Of a DNA stretch of 24,634 bases, positions 22,298-24,634 are shown one piece after another. This DNA is from JALYUA01 sp038239305 (GTDB taxonomy: Bacteria; Acidobacteriota; Thermoanaerobaculia; UBA5066; Gp7-AA6). The first letter of the stretch is position 1, and each line of letters starts with the position of its first letter. The DNA lies in contig JBBSEW010000060.1 of the NCBI GenBank assembly GCA_038239305.1, positions 1 through 24,634 on the forward strand, given 5' to 3'. The notes beneath the pieces were generated by a model. The model was not told the origin of the DNA. It was given only the letters and a program-made list of their open reading frames with translations, and did not search any database. A program made the translations under genes and the position numbers.

Positions 22298-24283
22298 ATG
22301 GCCCGCCCCGGCCTTCTCGGCGGAGGAGTCTCGTCCTTGTCCCGCGGCGACAAGCGCGGCGGAAGCCGCTCGTCGCTGTCTTCCGGCTCTTCCGGCTCTT
22401 CGGGCTCTTCGGGCTCTTCGGACGACAAGAAGAAAAAACCCCTGGCGCTGAAGGTGATTCTGCGGGACGCGGGAGAGCTCCTCGCGGCACGCAAGGGCCG
22501 GCTCGCGCTCGGGCTCGGCCTCCTGATCATCAATCGCGTCTCCGGACTCGTCCTGCCGGGAATGCCGCGCTACCTCCTGGACGAAGTGGTGGCGAAAGGG
22601 CGGACGGAGCTGTTGCCGCTGCTCGTGGCGGCGGCCGGCGCCGCGGCGCTCATCCAGGGCGTGACCTCGTTCTCCATCTCCCAGATCCTCGGCAAGGCGG
22701 CCCAGCGATCGATCACGGAAATGCGCCGCCGCATCCAGGCCCACGTCGGCCGGCTCTCCGTGAACTACTTCGACCAGACCAAGGTCGGCGCGCTCCTGTC
22801 CCGCGTCATGACGGACGCGGAAGGCATCCGGAATCTCGTGGGAACCGGCCTCGTCGAAGTGGTGGGCGGCCTCGTCACGGCCGTTCTCGCGCTCGTGATT
22901 CTTTTTCGCCTGAACACGAAGCTGACCCTCATTGCGCTCGCCGTGTTGTCGCTCTTCGGATTCGTGCTGCTTTTCGCGTTCAAGACCCTCCGCCCCCTCT
23001 TCCGGGAGCGATCGAAGATCAATGCCGAAGTGTCGGGCCGCCTGACCGAATCGTTCTCCGGCGTGCGCGTCGTCAAGGCCTACCGCGCCGAGCGGCGCGA
23101 AGCGCTCGTCTTCACGAAGGGCGTGCACCGCCTCTTCCGCAACGTGGCGCAGACGATGACAGGCTTCTCCGCCGTCGCCGCGTTCTCGACGATGCTCCTT
23201 GGAATCGTCGGTGTCGCCATCATGTGGATCGGCGCGAACGACATCCTCGCGCATCGCATGACCGTCGGCTCCTTCGTGTCGTACACGCTCTACCTCGGCC
23301 TCCTCGTCGGCCCCGTCGTTCAGATCGTCTCGATCGGCAGCCAGATCACGGAGGCCTTCGCCGGCCTCGAGCGCATCCGCGAGGTGCGCAACGAGACGAC
23401 CGAGGACGCGGACGACCCGAAGCGGCAGTCCCTCGCACGCATCGACGGCCGGGTCGAGTTTCGAGACGTGTTCTTCGAGTACGAGGCCGGCACGCCGGTC
23501 CTCAAGGGGATCTCCTTCGTGGCGGAGCCCGGGACTTCGACGGCGCTCGTGGGACCCTCTGGCTCCGGAAAGAGCACCATGATCGGCCTCGTCGCGGCGT
23601 TCTATCGTCCCACCGGAGGCCGCATTCTCGTCGACGGCCAGGATCTCGACTCGATCAAGCTCTCGGACTACCGCGCGCAGCTCGGCGTCGTTCTCCAGGA
23701 CAATTTCCTCTTCGACGGCACCGTGCTCGAAAACATCGCGTACGCCCGACCGGACGCGACGGACGCCGAGGTCCTGCGCGCCGCCGCGATCGCGCGCTGC
23801 GACGACTTCGTCGAGAAGCTCCCCGACAAGTACGCGACGATCGTCGGAGAGCGCGGCATCAAGCTCTCCGGCGGCCAGCGGCAGCGCGTCGCGATCGCGC
23901 GCGCGATCCTGGCGGATCCGCGCATCCTGATCCTGGACGAGGCCACGTCCTCCCTCGACAGCGAGAGCGAGGCGCTGATCCAGGAAGGCCTCGGCGAGCT
24001 GATGAGGGGCCGCACGACATTCGTCATTGCCCACCGGCTTTCGACGATCCGCCAGGCCGACACCATCCTCGTCGTCGAGGGCGGCCAGATCGTCGAGCGC
24101 GGAAAGCACGCCGCGCTGCTCGCGCACGGCGGCCGATACGCGGACCTCTACAACCGCCAGTACGGGCTGGAAGCCAACCTGTTCCGGAATCCCGGCGAGA
24201 CCGCGGAAGAACCGGAAACAGAAAAGCCCGCCACCGCAGCCGCCGACGCGGGAGTGGCGAGGATGCCCCTGGTGGGTGGGTAG
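22298..24283 (+). CDS. Type I ABC exporter, fused membrane and ATPase domains (MsbA-like half-transporter)
   Basis: The 661-residue protein should dimerise to form an ATP-driven exporter; the substrate (lipid, peptide or drug) cannot be told from sequence. After a short hydrophilic N-terminus with a Ser-Ser-Gly repeat and KKKK (residues about 20-50), six membrane helices span about residues 65-360. The ATPase domain carries Walker A GPSGSGKST (419-427), Q-loop VVLQDNFLFDG, signature LSGGQ (523-527), Walker B ILILDEATSS (D547, E548) and the H-loop AHRLSTI. All catalytic residues are present. ATG at 22298 has GAGGGA upstream, spacing eight. The gene stands alone between repeat arrays. Confidence 0.93.
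   Translation: MARPGLLGGGVSSLSRGDKRGGSRSSLSSGSSGSSGSSGSSDDKKKKPLALKVILRDAGELLAARKGRLALGLGLLIINRVSGLVLPGMPRYLLDEVVAKGRTELLPLLVAAAGAAALIQGVTSFSISQILGKAAQRSITEMRRRIQAHVGRLSVNYFDQTKVGALLSRVMTDAEGIRNLVGTGLVEVVGGLVTAVLALVILFRLNTKLTLIALAVLSLFGFVLLFAFKTLRPLFRERSKINAEVSGRLTESFSGVRVVKAYRAERREALVFTKGVHRLFRNVAQTMTGFSAVAAFSTMLLGIVGVAIMWIGANDILAHRMTVGSFVSYTLYLGLLVGPVVQIVSIGSQITEAFAGLERIREVRNETTEDADDPKRQSLARIDGRVEFRDVFFEYEAGTPVLKGISFVAEPGTSTALVGPSGSGKSTMIGLVAAFYRPTGGRILVDGQDLDSIKLSDYRAQLGVVLQDNFLFDGTVLENIAYARPDATDAEVLRAAAIARCDDFVEKLPDKYATIVGERGIKLSGGQRQRVAIARAILADPRILILDEATSSLDSESEALIQEGLGELMRGRTTFVIAHRLSTIRQADTILVVEGGQIVERGKHAALLAHGGRYADLYNRQYGLEANLFRNPGETAEEPETEKPATAAADAGVARMPLVGG
22379..22421 (+). repeat. 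9-bp tandem repeat inside the ABC exporter gene
   Basis: Nearly five copies of TCTTCCGGC/TCTTCGGGC encode a Ser-Ser-Gly run in the cytoplasmic N-terminal extension of the exporter. The unit is in frame, so slippage would change linker length without breaking the gene. Confidence 0.85.
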
Positions 24284-24295
24284 ATCCTTCTCACC

Positions 24296-24357
24296 TGAAT
24301 CGGGGGATCGGGGGATCGGGTGATCAATCAGGGGAATCGGGCGATCGGAGATCGAAT
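24296..24357 (+). repeat. 8-bp periodic GATC array, copy 4
   Basis: Units ATCGGGGG (twice), ATCGGGTG, ATCAATCA, then GGGGAATCGGGCG and a GATCGGAG unit. This equals the second half of the composite element at 21890-21965. It starts 13 bases after the exporter stop. Confidence 0.8.
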
Positions 24358-24359
24358 GA

Positions 24360-24378
24360 AAAGAGCATCGCGCTCTTT
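24360..24378 (+). terminator. Weak terminator-like hairpin
   Basis: AAAGAGC and GCTCTTT form a 7-bp stem with a 5-base loop, followed by GTT rather than a full T-run. It lies 76 bases after the exporter stop codon. Possible terminator; the weak T-tract lowers confidence. Confidence 0.3.
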
Positions 24379-24380
24379 GT

Positions 24381-24512
24381 TCGAATCTCGCGATCTCATG
24401 ATCTCGCGATCGATCGAACTAACGAACTATCGGAAAATCGGGGATGCCGGAGAATCGGATGATCGGATGATCGGATGATCAAGCACCGGGAAGCGGACGA
24501 TCGCAATGAGAG
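24381..24512 (+). repeat. 8-bp periodic GATC array, copy 5
   Basis: TCGAATCTCGCG, ATCTCATG, ATCTCGCG, ATCGATCG, AACTAACG, AACTATCG, then ATCGGATG (repeated) and ATCAAGCA. It has both halves of the composite but one ATCTCGCG unit fewer than the copy at 21796-21968, so unit number varies between loci. Confidence 0.8.
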
Positions 24513-24516
24513 CCCG

Positions 24517-24555
24517 CCCCTCACCCCGCCCTCTCCCGCCGGGAGAGGGGGAAGG
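24517..24555 (+). repeat. GC-rich hairpin element (REP-like), copy 2
   Basis: CCTCTCCCG (from 24529) and CGGGAGAGG (to 24549) form an almost perfect hairpin, preceded by CCCCTCACCCCG. It follows the 8-bp array exactly as at 21973-22010. Confidence 0.75.
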
Positions 24556-24599
24556 CGGCCTCAACGTCTTCCTGGGCGAATCGCCGAGCTCGGCTGATT

Positions 24600-24634
24600 C
24601 AACCGCTCGCAACGGGAGGAGTCTCCTGACCGGA
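24600..24634 (+). repeat. Repeat C, second copy (cut by window end)
   Basis: Bases 24600-24634 are identical to 277-311. Only the left arm of the inverted repeat is inside the window. Confidence 0.85.

Larger units (their letters stand above)
24284..24634. other. Gene-less end region made mostly of repeats
   Basis: After the exporter stop there are two 8-bp periodic arrays (24296-24357 and 24381-24512), a hairpin between them (24360-24378), a GC-rich hairpin element (24517-24555), a 12-bp palindrome GCCGAGCTCGGC (24583-24594), and the start of repeat C at the window edge. No gene is seen. Confidence 0.8.

Overview
The window is high-GC bacterial chromosomal DNA with tightly packed genes and strong G/C third-position bias. 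Gene content (secreted M2, M13, DUF885 and M55 peptidases, a protealysin-like M4 protease with an emfourin-type inhibitor, Kup, a UbiB kinase) fits a proteolytic Gram-negative heterotroph. An acidobacterial (Thermoanaerobaculia-like) or similar metagenomic lineage is my guess. No rRNA, tRNA, CRISPR array, transposase or phage module is visible.

Layout. Bases 1-467 hold only dispersed repeats. On the minus strand follow an exported M2 peptidyl-dipeptidase (468-2312), a 683-bp repeat-rich gap, an exported DUF885 metallopeptidase (2996-4798) and an RNB-domain ribonuclease (4857-6329). A plus-strand secreted NTF2-like protein lies at 6428-7048. A long minus-strand run reads, in transcription order, M13 endopeptidase (15417-13261), M4 protease (13224-12133), dicarboxylate/acidic amino acid symporter (12085-10811), emfourin-like M4 inhibitor (10749-10435), exported M55 D-aminopeptidase (10337-9327) and Kup potassium transporter (9055-7160, apparently starting at CTG). 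Divergent to it on the plus strand are a D-threonine aldolase/D-serine dehydratase-like PLP enzyme (15459-16574) and a PlsB-like acyltransferase (16645-18117). This converges on a pair of small membrane proteins (18118-18742), preceded by a UbiB/ABC1 kinase (18858-20558). On the plus strand come an atypical SDR (about 20693-21343), a GNAT acetyltransferase (21346-21792) and a type I ABC exporter (22298-24283).

Functional reading (inference). Five metallopeptidases of different families plus a protease inhibitor lie within about 15 kb, beside an acidic amino acid/dicarboxylate importer. M55 D-aminopeptidase and the D-amino-acid-type PLP enzyme suggest use of D-amino-acid peptides, possibly from peptidoglycan. 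The M4 protease and its presumed inhibitor are separated by the symporter gene.

The most unusual non-coding signal is a family of intergenic arrays built on an 8-bp period around ATC/GATC. They lie just after stop codons (DUF885, GNAT and ABC exporter genes) in the same orientation as the upstream gene. Other copies and GC-rich hairpin elements lie near them. A second, unrelated set of repeats occupies the left end, and one of its members recurs exactly at the right edge of the window.
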